Below are positions 5,929-6,185 of a DNA stretch of 6,185 bases, in pieces. Within the stretch, counting starts at the first letter, position 1. Every line of letters begins with the position of its first letter. The stretch covers positions 1-6,185 of the forward strand of contig JAEZBO010000034.1 of NCBI GenBank assembly GCA_023427085.1, in the 5' to 3' direction. This DNA comes from Pseudomonadota bacterium. Its GTDB lineage: Bacteria > Pseudomonadota > Gammaproteobacteria > Burkholderiales > Burkholderiaceae_B. Made by a program: the position numbers and the translations under genes. The notes below the pieces were generated by a model, which made no database searches, had not been told where the DNA came from, and was given only the letters and a program-made list of their open reading frames with translations.

Positions 5929-6185
5929 ATGCCCTCGATGAGCTTGACCCTCGCCCTGTCCATCCTCGCCGCGCTGGTGCTGCTGGCGCTGGTGGTGCAA
6001 AGCCTGTGGAACGCGCGCAAGTCCTCGCCGCGCCGTGCCGAGCCCACGGCCCAGGCCGCCGCGGCGCCGCGGGTGGAGCCGCCGCTGGGCGGCGACATCA
6101 CGCAGATGGCTGCCGCGCCGAACGCGCCCCCGTCGGCGGAGCTGGTGGACGCGCGCCACGGCGGCGATGCCGCGGTGGCGCTGGT
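5929..6185 (+). CDS. zipA: Probable cell-division protein ZipA, N-terminal part (cut by window end)
   Basis: ZipA anchors FtsZ to the inner membrane at the division site. Only 85 codons plus two bases are visible. The product starts MPSMSLTLALS, with one hydrophobic segment at about residues 6-23 and no signal-peptidase site. A basic stretch (RKSSPRR, 30-36) follows, then an Ala/Pro-rich linker. This N-terminal membrane anchor, positive cytoplasmic face and low-complexity linker is the ZipA layout; the FtsZ-binding C-terminal domain lies beyond the window and cannot be checked. The call rests mainly on this topology and on the position directly after smc, matching the smc-zipA-ligA order known in many proteobacteria. 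The start is ATG 5929, preferred over ATG 5938 because of the AAGGA at 5916-5920. It could instead be another bitopic membrane protein. Confidence 0.7.
   Translation, partial: MPSMSLTLALSILAALVLLALVVQSLWNARKSSPRRAEPTAQAAAAPRVEPPLGGDITQMAAAPNAPPSAELVDARHGGDAAVAL

Overview
The window is high-GC chromosomal DNA with strongly GC-biased third codon positions. It reads as housekeeping sequence from a betaproteobacterium of the Burkholderiales, most likely Alcaligenaceae (Bordetella/Achromobacter group). That placement is inferred from the protein wording (the SMC N-terminus and hinge, LplT, a family-4 UDG with an Ala/Pro-rich leader) and from the smc-zipA order. It was not tested by a search.

Layout, left to right. 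(1) Bases 1-651, + strand: the 3' part of a family-4 iron-sulfur uracil-DNA glycosylase gene whose start lies outside the window. (2) A 108-base convergent gap with two GC hairpins and no T-tracts. (3) Bases 760-2061, - strand: a complete MFS transporter of the LplT type (lysophospholipid flipping), with a TTG start behind a strong GGAGGA ribosome-binding site. (4) A 308-base divergent intergenic region, 2062-2369. It holds a convincing -10 box for lplT, weaker promoter candidates for smc, and a terminator-shaped hairpin with a T-run just ahead of smc. (5) Bases 2370-5903, + strand: a complete 1177-residue SMC chromosome-condensation ATPase with all head motifs. (6) From 5929 to the window end: the N-terminal 85 codons of a membrane-anchored, Ala/Pro-rich protein, best read as ZipA, 25 bases after smc and probably in the same operon.

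The genes cover genome maintenance (UDG), envelope phospholipid repair (LplT), chromosome organisation (SMC) and division-septum assembly (ZipA). The smc-zipA pair places chromosome segregation and FtsZ anchoring in one transcription unit. I see no mobile element, CRISPR array, tRNA, rRNA or sign of recent transfer. I do not see a new biological system here. The items most worth a second look are the terminator-like hairpin in the smc leader, the non-canonical SMC hinge, and the short reading frame plus hairpin in the lplT leader.
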